64,000 nt of DNA from positions 16,060,501 through 16,124,500 of the forward strand of contig NC_072798.1 in NCBI RefSeq assembly GCF_028583425.1, given 5' to 3'. Of the stretch, positions 35,232-44,065 are shown one piece after another. Position numbers and translations under genes: made by a program. Within the stretch, counting starts at the first letter, position 1; each line of letters starts with the position of its first letter. This DNA comes from Eublepharis macularius. Lineage: Eukaryota > Chordata > Lepidosauria > Squamata > Eublepharidae. The notes beneath the pieces are model-generated. The model worked only from the letters and a program-made list of their open reading frames with translations, was not told the origin of the DNA and did not search any database.

Positions 35232-36797
35232 TCAGGAAAAAAGGGAGTGTAAGACAGCCTTGGCCACAGATACATCCTGCTCCGCATTGACATCAACGGC
35301 GTAATGCCTGACAAAGGTGTCTGCAGAGGACCATGTGGCTGCTTTACAAATGTTAACCAGGGGCACCCCCCTGAGGAGTGCCGAAGAGGATGCTTGGGAC
35401 CGCGTGGAATGGGCCCTAACATGAAGCGGGCAAGCCACCCCTGCCAGGGAATAGGCCTTGCTAATGGCCGTCACAATCCACCTAGACAGGGTCTGCGAGG
35501 AAGCCCTGTTACCCTTGTCCTTGGCCCCAAAACATACAAACAGGTGAGGACAGGTGCGGAATTCCTTTGTCCTATCAAGGTAATAGGCTAGGGCCCTCTT
35601 CAAGTCTAGGGAATGGAGGGCCTTTTCCCCCTTAGAGGAAGGTTGAGGAAAGAATGCAGGCAGTGAGATATCCTGCGAGAGGTGGAAGGCGGACACCACC
35701 TTGGGCAGGAACCCGAGGCAGGGACGCAGGACCACCTTGTTGGGATGAAACACAAGAAAGGGAGGGTCAGACCGCAGTGCAGACAGCTCACTGACCCTTC
35801 TGGCCGATGTGACGGCCACCAAGAATGCTACCTTGTAGGATAGCATATCCAAGGGGCAGGTAGCCATAGGTTCAAATGGAGGCAACATGAGACGTGAGAG
35901 CACCAAGGACAGCGACCACTGAGGCACTGGCGCTGACACAGGTGGGTAAAGATTGTACATGCCCTTAAGGAACTGGCGGGATTGTGGGTGAGAAAACACC
36001 GTAGCACCCTCAACTCGGGTGTGAGCAGCTGATATCGCTGCCAGGTGGACCTTGAGGGAGGAAGCCTTCAAGCCCAGGCCACGCAAGTGGCACAAATACT
36101 CGAACACAACCCCCAAGGGACTGTTGTCAGGCACCACTCCTCTGGCAAGTGCCCAGAGCTCAAACCTGCGCCACTTGGCCGCATAAGCGCGCCTAGTGGA
36201 TGGCCGACGAGCATTCAGGAGGACCCTCTGTACCTCGTCAGTAAAGCCTATCGGGGAGGAACGATCCGCCAAGCCGTTAGGTGCAGCTTCCTGGGATCGT
36301 GGTGGACCAGGCTCCCGCTTAGGAGAAGGTCTTGCCGAGGGGGCAGACTGACATATGTCCGTTGGGACATCCGCAGGAGCTTCGGGAACCAAACCTGCCG
36401 TGGCCAGAAGGGGGCCACCAGGATGCAGTCCGTCCCGTCCTCCTCTATCTTGCACAGGACCCTGGGAATCAAGGGGAACGGAGGAAACATGTAGTGCAAG
36501 CCCTGCGTCCACGTAAACTGGAAGGCATCCCCAATAGAGAGGGGGTCGCTCCCTGCCCTGGAACAGAACGTGTGGGCCTTGGTGGTCGCCGCAGTGGCGA
36601 ACACGTCTATCACTGGATGACCCCACATCCGGAAGATCGGCCCAACGCACTCTCCGTTCAGTTCCCACTCGTGGTCTAGTAACGGGGCCCTGCTGAGGGC
36701 ATCTGCCCGGGCATTGTCTGACCCAGCCACGTGTATAGCACGGAGCGACACGCCGTTCTTGATAGCCCACTGCCAAGTGAGTGTGGCTTCCCGGCAC
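35232..36797 (-). CDS. DIRS tyrosine recombinase (integrase), element 1
   Basis: This phage-integrase-type tyrosine recombinase would insert the circular DNA copy into the genome. The conserved protein begins at about 36250, where the RT frame stops, with 'GFTDEVQRVLLNARRPSTR'. Catalytic residues visible are Arg in 'TSARRVSEL' (about 35800), His and Arg in 'HSTRSQAS' (35395-35412) and the nucleophile Tyr in 'VRHYAVDV' (codon near 35303). The frame stays open upstream to 36797, overlapping RT by about 550 bases in the -1 frame. That upstream part may be non-functional. No ATG precedes the conserved region, so the way it is translated is unknown: frameshift, reinitiation or a spliced RNA. It ends in TGA at 35232-35234. 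Confidence 0.92.
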   Translation of the reverse strand: MPGSHTHLAVGYQERRVAPCYTRGWVRQCPGRCPQQGPVTRPRVGTERRVRWADLPDVGSSSDRRVRHCGDHQGPHVLFQGRERPPLYWGCLPVYVDAGLALHVSSVPLDSQGPVQDRGGRDGLHPGGPLLATAGLVPEAPADVPTDICQSAPSARPSPKREPGPPRSQEAAPNGLADRSSPIGFTDEVQRVLLNARRPSTRRAYAAKWRRFELWALARGVVPDNSPLGVVFEYLCHLRGLGLKASSLKVHLAAISAAHTRVEGATVFSHPQSRQFLKGMYNLYPPVSAPVPQWSLSLVLSRLMLPPFEPMATCPLDMLSYKVAFLVAVTSARRVSELSALRSDPPFLVFHPNKVVLRPCLGFLPKVVSAFHLSQDISLPAFFPQPSSKGEKALHSLDLKRALAYYLDRTKEFRTCPHLFVCFGAKDKGNRASSQTLSRWIVTAISKAYSLAGVACPLHVRAHSTRSQASSSALLRGVPLVNICKAATWSSADTFVRHYAVDVNAEQDVSVAKAVLHSLFS

Positions 36798-38140
36798 AGG
36801 GCCATGGACACTGTGCCCCCCTGCTGATTCACGTAGTACATGGCAGTCGTGTTGTCCGTCTGCACCAACACCTGACGATTTCTCAGCAGTGCTGTAAGAG
36901 ACACAAGTGCGAAACGAATGGCCCTTAGTTCAAGCACATTGATATGGAGGGTCTTTTCCCTGTCAGACCAGACATCTTGCACCGACACATCACCACAGTA
37001 AGCCCCCCATCCCAACAGAGAGGCATCAGTGGTAACCGTGATGTCATGGTGTTGATACCCGAAAGGGGTCCCTCTAAACAAGTTGTCATCAGACAGCCAC
37101 CAGTCCAAGGAGGAGAGGATGACCCTCGGGATAGAGAATTTGAGGGACGGAGGGTGCAGTAGAGCATCATACCTCCGCACAAACCAGTTCTGGAGAGGGC
37201 GCATACGCAGCCTAGCGAAAGGCACCACAGAGGTGGCCGCTGCCATATGCCCTAGTAAGCACTGGATAGTGCGCACAGACTGGAACCGGTTCCTTTTAAA
37301 CATGGACACTAGACCCCTTAGGGACCGAGCCCTCTCCAAGGGGAGCAGGGCCTTACCCTCCACAGAGTCTAAAAGCGCACCAATGTAGGACACCTTGCAG
37401 CTGGGCACCAGCTTGGATTTCTCCAAGTTCACCAGGAGCCCCAGGCGTTGGCAAGTGCTAAGTACCAAGCCAATGTCCTGCACCAGCCTAGACTCCGATT
37501 CAGCCACGATGAGCCAGTCATCGAGGTACGGAAAGATGGTACAGCCTTCTTCCCGTAGGAAGGAAACCACAGGGGCCACACATTTAGTGAACACTCGTGG
37601 GGCAGTGGACAGGCCAAAGGGGAGCACCTTATACCGGAAAACCCTATGCCGGTAAACAAAACTCAGGTACTTCCTGTGCTCCTTCCGTATGCCCACGTGA
37701 AAGTATGCGTCTTTTAAGTCAAGAACCGCAAACCAATCCCCTTGCTTCAGTAAGGCGATCACCGCCGCCAACATAACCATTTTGAACTTGGTCACCTTGA
37801 GGAAGGCATTAAGGCCCCTCAGATCTAAAATGGGACGTAAGCCCCCATCCTTCTTAGGGACCAGGAAGAACCTAGAGAAGAAACCCTTTACAGAGTCCTC
37901 ATAGGGCAATTCTTCCACAGCACCCTTGGCCAAGAGCGACACGATCTCCGCATCCAGCTCGGCCATAGTGTTATTGACAGCTGTCAGGGGTGAACTGCAT
38001 CTAGGCAGCTCAACGAACTCCAGCCCGTATCCCAGTTCAACAATAGTTAAGACCCATGAGTCAGATGTTATTGACTCCCACTCAGAGAGGAGTGGACTAA
38101 GTCTGTCCGAAAAGTTCGGGGATACGGCTGGCGCGACCCG
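36248..38140 (-). CDS. DIRS reverse transcriptase-RNase H, element 1 (630 codons, gag frame)
   Basis: This enzyme copies the element RNA into DNA. The order is RT, with 'GGLRPILDLRGLN', 'VLDLKDAYFHVGI' and the catalytic 'PYLDDWL' (about 37510-37531); RNase H, with 'VTTDASLLGWGAY', 'NVLELRAIRFAL', 'QTDNTTAMYY' and 'NARADALSRA' supplying the acidic residues; then the region found after RNase H in DIRS elements, often called methyltransferase-like ('DVFATAATTKAHTF', 'APFWPRQVWF'). The frame is continuous with gag and begins directly after the gag UGA. A first ATG occurs only at 37966, but the 58 codons before it are conserved in element 2 ('SDRLSPLLSEW', 'ITSDSWVL', 'GYGLEF'). Synthesis by readthrough is therefore likely. 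It stops at TAG 36248-36250. Confidence 0.93.
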   Translation of the reverse strand, partial: RVAPAVSPNFSDRLSPLLSEWESITSDSWVLTIVELGYGLEFVELPRCSSPLTAVNNTMAELDAEIVSLLAKGAVEELPYEDSVKGFFSRFFLVPKKDGGLRPILDLRGLNAFLKVTKFKMVMLAAVIALLKQGDWFAVLDLKDAYFHVGIRKEHRKYLSFVYRHRVFRYKVLPFGLSTAPRVFTKCVAPVVSFLREEGCTIFPYLDDWLIVAESESRLVQDIGLVLSTCQRLGLLVNLEKSKLVPSCKVSYIGALLDSVEGKALLPLERARSLRGLVSMFKRNRFQSVRTIQCLLGHMAAATSVVPFARLRMRPLQNWFVRRYDALLHPPSLKFSIPRVILSSLDWWLSDDNLFRGTPFGYQHHDITVTTDASLLGWGAYCGDVSVQDVWSDREKTLHINVLELRAIRFALVSLTALLRNRQVLVQTDNTTAMYYVNQQGGTVSMALCREATLTWQWAIKNGVSLRAIHVAGSDNARADALSRAPLLDHEWELNGECVGPIFRMWGHPVIDVFATAATTKAHTFCSRAGSDPLSIGDAFQFTWTQGLHYMFPPFPLIPRVLCKIEEDGTDCILVAPFWPRQVWFPKLLRMSQRTYVSLPPRQDLLLSGSLVHHDPRKLHLTAWRIVPPR

Positions 38141-38143
38141 TCA
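38138..38143 (-). promoter_or_regulatory. Candidate readthrough stop, gag/RT boundary of element 1 (UGA-CGG)
   Basis: The minus strand reads TAC-TGA-CGG-GTC. UGA followed by CGG is a known viral readthrough context (the alphavirus/tobravirus-type motif). RT coding continues in the same frame immediately after. Readthrough itself is inferred. Confidence 0.6.
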
Positions 38144-40300
38144 GTACTGCCTCCCGGCGCCCTGCTGGTCTTTCTGCTGGGCCGGTTGCTGTGCCTGACG
38201 AGGCTTGAAGGGCCGACGCCTCCTCTGCTGTTGTGCGGGAGGGTAAGGCCGCTGCTGGTAGGCAGGATACTGATGGTAGCCCGGCCGCTGCTGTTGGTAT
38301 CTGCCCTGGTAGTGGTAAGGGCCAGACCTGGGAGCGTACCGTGACCTGGAGGAGGGCTTGTCCGCTGGAGCCAGACCCAAAGACCGCGCCGTCTGCCGGT
38401 CCTCCTTCTTTCTCTTCAGGGTCTCGTCGGTCGACTTGGAGAACAGCGAGTCCCCCTCAAATGGCATGCTCTCCACCCTGGAACGTACCTCTTGGGACAG
38501 GGCCGTAGACCGCAACCAGGAGTGGCGCCTGAGGACCACCGCCGACGCCATACCTCTAGCAGCAGTGTCAGCAGCGTGGCTCCCAGCGTTCATCTGCTGC
38601 TTAGACAGCCTCACAGCCTCTGTCTGCAGCAGGGACACCACAGCCTTCTGCTCAGGAGGGAGGTCTCGTGTATAGGATGCCAACTTCTCCCAGAGGTACA
38701 GCTGGTACCCTGCCATGATGGTCTGATAGTTGGCAATCCTCAGACCCAGGGAAGAAACAATGTACTGGCGCCTGCCCATGGCATCCAGCTTCTTGCCCTC
38801 CTTATCGGCAGGCACCGAGGAGTGACCCGATCGCCTGGGGTTGAACTCCTCTGTGACCAAGGAGGAAGGTGGAGGGTGTTTCACCAGCGCCGGCCAGGTA
38901 CCCTGCTTGATTTTGTAGAGCTGCTCAATCCTCTTGGATGTTGGAGGCTGATCACAGGGCACCTGCCATACCTTCTCCACGATTTCCTCAATACCCTCGA
39001 GCATGGGGAAGCCAACGTACGCCGGGTTGTCCCCGTAAATGCGTTTGAGGAGCTTGTCCTTGGTCTGGGGGACTGCCGAAGAGATGTCCATCTCGAGAGC
39101 CTTGGCCATCCTTGCCATCTGGTCGGCGTAGATGCGGAGGTCCTCGAATGGCGAGTCCGCAGATGGCACTAGCTCCTCAGCCGGCGATGGTTCGGACCAG
39201 GACTCCGACTGGTAGCCGCCAAAGCTCTCCCCATCCTCCTCATCGGAACCGAGCTGGGATTCCGGAACCTGGAGCGGAGGGGGAGCCCACGCCGACCTCG
39301 ATGTCGAAGGCCTCGGTTCCGACACGGAGAAGCCCGCAGGTGCCCCCTCCCATTGGCAACGGTATGGCGAGGGGAGGTAGGAAGCCTGCCGATGCCGGGA
39401 CGCAGTGGACCGGACTGATCGGACACTGTCCCCGGAACCATGCCGCTCACGACCGACCGGAGGTGGAGACGGACGGGCAGGCGACGGACGGCTCCGACGA
39501 GGAGACGGGCTCGGTTCCAGCCTCGGCGACCGAAGGGGAAGCGATGGTCGGCTCCGACGGTGCGGGCTCGGCTCCGGCCCCGACGAGAATTCCGCGGGCA
39601 CCGTCTCGAAGGCCATCGGATCCGGCACAGGAACGGTGATGTCTTCTGGCTCCGGGGAGCCCAGGTGAGGGGAAGGCGTGTGAGGAAGCACGATGACCTC
39701 CTCCTGAGGAGCGGGACGCGGCGACCGATGATGCTTGGTCTTCTTCTTCTTCTTCGCTGGTTCCGAAGAAGACCTCGGAACCGACGCGCTCCTCACCTTC
39801 GAAGGGGACCTCGGCTTCGACCTCTTAGGCTTCATCGGAACCGATCCGGACGTCGGTTCCGACCGGGGACTCGGTACCAGGATCCTCGGTTCCGACGTAG
39901 GTCTCGGATCAGACCTGGTAGATGACGCGCTACGGGGCGGCCGCACCGGTCCCTGCGCTGGAGAGGCCGCTCTCGACGCCGAGGTACTCGGGGGACGCGG
40001 TTTCGACCCCGACCTCGCGGAGGCCACTGAGCCAGCTCTGGAATGCCGTTCGGCAGAGGGGCTTGGGCCGGCCTTGGAGGAGGGCAACGGAGCGCCTCCG
40101 GACATGACCTTCTGCCACAGGGAGGAGTTCAGTCGGGCCTTGCGCTCCTGCCGGGCCTTGCTGGTGAAACCCTGGCAAATTTTACAGGCCGTCACATTAT
40201 GGGTCTCCCCCAAACAGAACAGGCACAGTTCATGGCCATCGGTCGTGGCCATTTTCGTGTGGCATTGGAGGCAATGCTTGAAGAGAGCCTTTGAGGCCAT
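38141..40300 (-). CDS. DIRS Gag-like protein, element 1 (719 aa)
   Basis: This is the presumed structural and nucleic-acid-binding protein. ATG at 40298-40300 is chosen because 'MASKALFKHC' aligns with 'MSDKALFKRC' of element 2; the frame is open further upstream without an ATG. An N-terminal Cys/His cluster (C-x2-C, H, C-x2-C, H, C-x2-C within the first 45 residues, including 'CLFCLGETHNVTACKIC') looks zinc-binding. The middle is a long Ser/Arg/Pro-rich disordered region with acidic patches. A conserved C-terminal part follows ('AKALEMDISS', 'HPPPSSLVTEEF', 'YQLYLWEKLASYTRDLPPEQ'), then a Gln/Tyr/Arg-rich tail. It ends in TGA at 38141-38143, followed by CGG. Confidence 0.9.
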   Translation of the reverse strand: MASKALFKHCLQCHTKMATTDGHELCLFCLGETHNVTACKICQGFTSKARQERKARLNSSLWQKVMSGGAPLPSSKAGPSPSAERHSRAGSVASARSGSKPRPPSTSASRAASPAQGPVRPPRSASSTRSDPRPTSEPRILVPSPRSEPTSGSVPMKPKRSKPRSPSKVRSASVPRSSSEPAKKKKKTKHHRSPRPAPQEEVIVLPHTPSPHLGSPEPEDITVPVPDPMAFETVPAEFSSGPEPSPHRRSRPSLPLRSPRLEPSPSPRRSRPSPARPSPPPVGRERHGSGDSVRSVRSTASRHRQASYLPSPYRCQWEGAPAGFSVSEPRPSTSRSAWAPPPLQVPESQLGSDEEDGESFGGYQSESWSEPSPAEELVPSADSPFEDLRIYADQMARMAKALEMDISSAVPQTKDKLLKRIYGDNPAYVGFPMLEGIEEIVEKVWQVPCDQPPTSKRIEQLYKIKQGTWPALVKHPPPSSLVTEEFNPRRSGHSSVPADKEGKKLDAMGRRQYIVSSLGLRIANYQTIMAGYQLYLWEKLASYTRDLPPEQKAVVSLLQTEAVRLSKQQMNAGSHAADTAARGMASAVVLRRHSWLRSTALSQEVRSRVESMPFEGDSLFSKSTDETLKRKKEDRQTARSLGLAPADKPSSRSRYAPRSGPYHYQGRYQQQRPGYHQYPAYQQRPYPPAQQQRRRRPFKPRQAQQPAQQKDQQGAGRQY

Positions 40301-40489
40301 CTTCAGGGGCACGCGAAAGGAAGGTCAAAAACAGTCCGAGTCAAATTACCGAGTCCACAACAAAGTCCAAAACGAGATCCGAAGAATAGTCGAGGTCACG
40401 AAGTCCGAAGTCAAAAGCCAAGCAATCAGTCAGAATAAAGCACGAAGCACAAAAAAGCACAGAGCAACGAAGCTCACGTTCTCTCCAAG

Positions 40490-40684
40490 CGGCGGCAAGA
40501 AGAGAACTGAGGGAAGGGGCCGTTGGTCGCTGTAGGATCACGTGACCGTTTGGGCGGGAAGACGGTCGCTGAGGCGCGCGACAAACGGCCCCTTCGGAGC
40601 CTTGGAAGCTCTAGAAAATTCTCCGGCGGCTGGCCTGCGCCTGCGCAGTCCCCATGTGTGGAGGCACAGAAGAACGAAGATGAA
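40490..40684 (-). repeat. Right inverted terminal repeat of DIRS element 1 (5' end of coding strand)
   Basis: Mirror copy of 34612-34809. It lies upstream of gag, so it should hold the promoter. It carries the NRF1-like palindrome 40636-40647 and the E-box 40539-40544. No TATA box was evident. Confidence 0.9.
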
Positions 40685-41126
40685 CTAGTCTATTTCAAAA
40701 CAGCATGTTTTAAATGGGCACTTAATGGTATGGGCTGCATTCTCTAGACTTGTCGTGGGCTCAGCTGAAATATAAAACTCTGAAAACCCTCATATAATCT
40801 TCTGAAGGTTGTAGAATGCACAGGGAATTTGGTTTGGGCCTACTCTGCATCAAATTCCAGTAACAGACAACTGATAACAATGTGTTTAAAGAACACGTAT
40901 TGGACAAGCAGTAAAATTTAACCACTAATCAATCCATTAGACATACCTCCTGCTTTTCTTCTCAACAAGACTGTATTTGCAGGAAGCTGAAGGAGCTGAA
41001 TATTTCTGTTAAGATTATTCAGAAGTTCTTCAGCCCCTTCATTTGTAAAGCAACGAATGAATGGATCTAGGAACGGATGCACCTTAAAAGACAACTAACT
41101 CATTTCTATTTTCTGTTTTTACACAG
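40685..41126. other. Unique DNA between DIRS element 1 and the exon-like segment
   Basis: On the minus strand about 40925-41093 is open for some 55 codons with protein-like composition and ends at a stop. It has a donor-like GGAG-GTATGT at about 40970. No family was recognised, so it is not called as a gene. Confidence 0.3.
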
Positions 41127-41305
41127 CCTTCCTCCCATCCTGGAAGCAGGAAGTACACATTTCTAATCTGAAGAATATTTGGCATAAATACGTAGAACTG
41201 AGCAAGCCGTTCTCCAGGGCAACATTGCCTATACTACTTGCAGTTGCTGGGTTACTGTTGTACATGTTGGTTAAGAAGACCCAGCCTACTAAACCGCATC
41301 AGTAG
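41127..41305 (+). CDS. Possible terminal exon of an unrecognised tail-anchored protein
   Basis: A strong 3' splice site (pyrimidine tract and 'ttttacacag', ending 41126) precedes a 58-codon open frame ending TAG TAA at 41303-41308. The translation has a polar start, then 'SKPFSRATLPILLAVAGLLL', a hydrophobic helix of about 18 residues, followed by 'YMLVKKTQPTKPHQ' and the stop. That is the layout of a C-terminal membrane anchor. Upstream exons were not found: DIRS element 1 lies just to the left. It would converge on AEBP2. It may be a real exon, a pseudogene fragment or chance, and I cannot name a family. Confidence 0.3.
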
Positions 41306-41319
41306 TAAGAAAATTAAAA

Positions 41320-43651
41320 ACATTTACAACGCAATTCTCAGTTTTATTCTTTCGATGTTCCATTGCATTCAATAGCACTGCATGGAACTGTACGTGTAAC
41401 AATTTGTCACAACAAACTCCCCCCACAAAAAACCTAGCCATTCCTGTATTTAATCCCAGCCCCGTGACAGGATAAAACAGACACTCTCATCACTTGGCAT
41501 TTTCCTTCTCACTGCATCCCCTCGCCCTCCGCATTCTTTTCTTGGATGTTTATAGGACCTTTACTGTAGTAAAAAGAATGTACTAAAACATTAAAAGTAT
41601 CCTCTTTTAATCAAAAAAGATACCGAACAAGTGCATGAGACAAACTCATTTAATGAGTACCCTCTGTTGGTAGTTTCTAAAAGTCTGTTGGTTTGATGAA
41701 AGTTTCGAAGCTTGAAAAGTAGTTGTATTTGCTCCATTTTATTAGAAAAAATACTCAGGCAAGGTCTACAATCATCTGTCAATTATGAATGGCATACAAG
41801 AAACTCATGAAGCAATAAAATTAAAAAAATACAAATACAAACTATATCTGAAAACACCTATTTGGCAATTTTATAACTTCTTAAAAAAATCAAAGCAATT
41901 GCAGATGACCATACAAGATAAAGATTAAGCAGTAACTGAAGTGCTCAAGCAAATAAAAAATAAAAACTGCATGTGTTTTTAAATAGTTACATTGCTACAG
42001 TTCTTTATGAAATACCTTTATTAAACAACTATTCCAGAAACCATTCCATGTTAGTGGTGCTTATAATGTGCACTTCAATAAGGAATTCCAATGTTCTAAA
42101 CCCGTTGGGAGCCAAGTAAGCATCTCACCAGCACCAATATAGGCTCCGTTTATGGTATTAGAAACATTTCTCCAGAGAGTTGATTTTTTTTTTTTGCTAT
42201 TTTAATTAAAAAAAAATTAGTGTAAAAACAGCTGGTATTTATATTCACTGTAGTAATGTGAAAATTCCTCCTAAACAGGGAGGGTTAATCATGCAGTTTG
42301 ACTGCATATAGCCACCATATATATTTTTTTTACATTTGTTCCTTCCAACAAGCAAGGAAATGACCGATTTCATATCCATTACCAGCAATGAGTGCCATAA
42401 ACTTCCTATGGATACTGTGCATCCCTCAACGATCTCTGGAAGGATGTTTTAAATGTGTTTTTGTTCTCACAACAGTAGTATATAGTCCCTTAGAAATCCA
42501 AAAGACTTTTTTTTTATTGTTAAGAAAGGTGCTTGCTTTTAAACAAATTCTTCTGGCAGCACTAATGAATTACAATATCCTTCAATATTATTTCTACCAT
42601 AATATATACATTTTAACTTCCATGCCTCTAGAAAAAACATCTACAATACTTTTCATAATATAAAAATATATTACAAATCTGCAAAATTATTTACAAGCCA
42701 CATCTTATCTATATGCAACATTTTTTGTCTCCGTACAAGACGAACAAGATACACACATTTTTCTATTCCTGTAGGTTAAGAAAATTCATAATTTCTTGCT
42801 TAGCAAAGCAAGGAAGCAATTTTTTTTCTTTTTCATAGCCAACTTTGGTGCATAAACGATTGTATTTCTAGATGCTTTTATTTTTTTTAAAAAATACATT
42901 TTTTTACATCTAGAAATTTTTAGGCCAAAAAGGGGAAGGGGAAAGAGGTTCTTCAGAAGCAAACAGGAGTTTTAAAGGCCAAGTAATTTTTAAAAAGTCA
43001 CTACTTTTTCTGTAGAGGTTATTGAAGTCTTATTAACTTACAGTAATAGTCTTATAGAGAGGATGAGATATATAGCAACATTTAACATCCATCATCCTCT
43101 CAAATATATATTTCACTAGAAATGGAAATATGCCACCACCATTTGCTTAAACATGATAATACCAATTAGGGTTATGTGATAGGACACCACAAGTTTACAA
43201 AAGTGACTATGGATCCACCAGTTTCTGAGGGAAGGACTCGAGTGTATATTCGTTCAGTTTTACCAATGATAAGATCCCAAGAAGCTTGTTTACAAAAAGG
43301 AACTGCGGGGAGGGTTGTAAGTGGCAATACAGCACCCGCCACTTCGCCAGAGAGGAGCAACAGAAAAACTACTAAAAGAAAAGCAGCAAGCATGCAAAGC
43401 CATCAAGCCCACTATATTGCCAGACGAGTGCTTGCCCCATCTCCCATCGTACCATTCCATGAAGGTATACTGACTTAAGAGACAGAATATACTCCGCAGA
43501 CGCATCTATGTAGTTCACAGGATGGTTATCACCTACAGTCGGCGGCTGGGTGTGGAGAGATTGGAGGGGGCCTGACTAATGTGCAACTTCAGTTCTAATT
43601 CCGTGATCAGAGAACAAGACGGTAGGTGAAGTGTCCCCGCTGATCTGACTT
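41320..43651 (-). other. AEBP2: Probable AEBP2 3' UTR and downstream DNA
   Basis: The stretch after the AEBP2 stop contains no gene. Candidate AATAAA signals on the minus strand lie at 42017-42022, 41738-41743 and 41343-41348. Which is used cannot be told from sequence. The AT-rich, U-run-rich composition fits a long 3' UTR. Confidence 0.45.
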
Positions 43652-43682
43652 TTACCTCTTCAACCTCTTCTGTGGCATTGTT
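43652..43682 (-). CDS. AEBP2: AEBP2, last coding exon
   Basis: The exon starts after 'cttcctag' and completes the split Arg codon (AG from the previous exon plus A). It encodes 'TMPQKRLKR' and the TAA stop at 43652-43654, the known short C-terminus of AEBP2. The stop lies inside AG-GTAAAA, which could itself serve as a splice donor. Mammalian AEBP2 has isoforms with a different C-terminus, but I could not find the alternative exon here. A hAT MITE sits just upstream in the intron (43714-44057). Confidence 0.93.
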
Positions 43683-43713
43683 CTAGGAAGGAAGAGGAAA
43701 CATGGCGTTAGTG

Positions 43714-44057
43714 CAGTGGTTCTCAAACTTTCTGAAGTGGGACCCACATCTAAATTTGCTGTACCTTTTGGGACTAACCTCTATAATTTACTGAACTTTG
43801 CAGGACTCATTGATATGTAATTCCACACTACTTCTCCCCTCCCCAAAATAAAACACAAGAATTGCACATCAGTTAACACTGAGCCAGAATTTCATGGCCA
43901 TTTCACATATTACAAAAGGGCAACCCCACAGTTGCTATGGAGCCTTCTAGAGCCTCCACTTCCTGCTCACCCTTTTCTTCTTCCTGGCTTTGCAAATAAT
44001 CTGCAAGGGAGTTGTGACCCACTTTTTGGGTCCCAACTCTTCAGTTTGAGAACCACT
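43714..44057. mobile_element. hAT-Charlie-like MITE in the last AEBP2 intron
   Basis: The termini are 'cagtggttctcaaactt' and 'agtttgagaaccactg', the well-known Charlie-type ends. The flanking 8-mers (43706-43713 and 44058-44065) differ at one base. The element is 344 bp, non-coding, and ends only 31 bases from the 3' splice site of the last AEBP2 exon. Confidence 0.9.
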
Positions 44058-44065
44058 GCATTAGT

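Larger units (their letters stand above)
34582..40684 (-). mobile_element. Complete DIRS-type retrotransposon, element 1 (6.1 kb)
   Basis: The element is bounded by inverted terminal repeats and carries gag, RT-RNase H and tyrosine recombinase frames in that order on the minus strand. An internal complementary region at about 34909-35002 matches the reverse complements of both termini joined end to end, the signature of DIRS replication through a circle. The ends were set by comparison with that region: left terminus at 'gaaaacaggg', right terminus at 'aagatgaa', with GAA shared at the junction. No target duplication flanks it, as expected for recombinase-mediated insertion. All frames are open, so the copy may be recent and possibly autonomous. 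Confidence 0.95.

Noticed and set aside
38233..40535. Long plus-strand open frames across DIRS element 1, such as 38492-39172 and 39735-40535
   Set aside because: They are antisense to the gag and RT frames and arise from its GC-rich, stop-poor composition. They have no domain of their own.
34582..40684. Endogenous retrovirus or LTR retrotransposon
   Set aside because: There is no protease, DDE integrase, primer-binding site or direct LTRs. The inverted repeats, internal complementary region and tyrosine recombinase identify a DIRS element.
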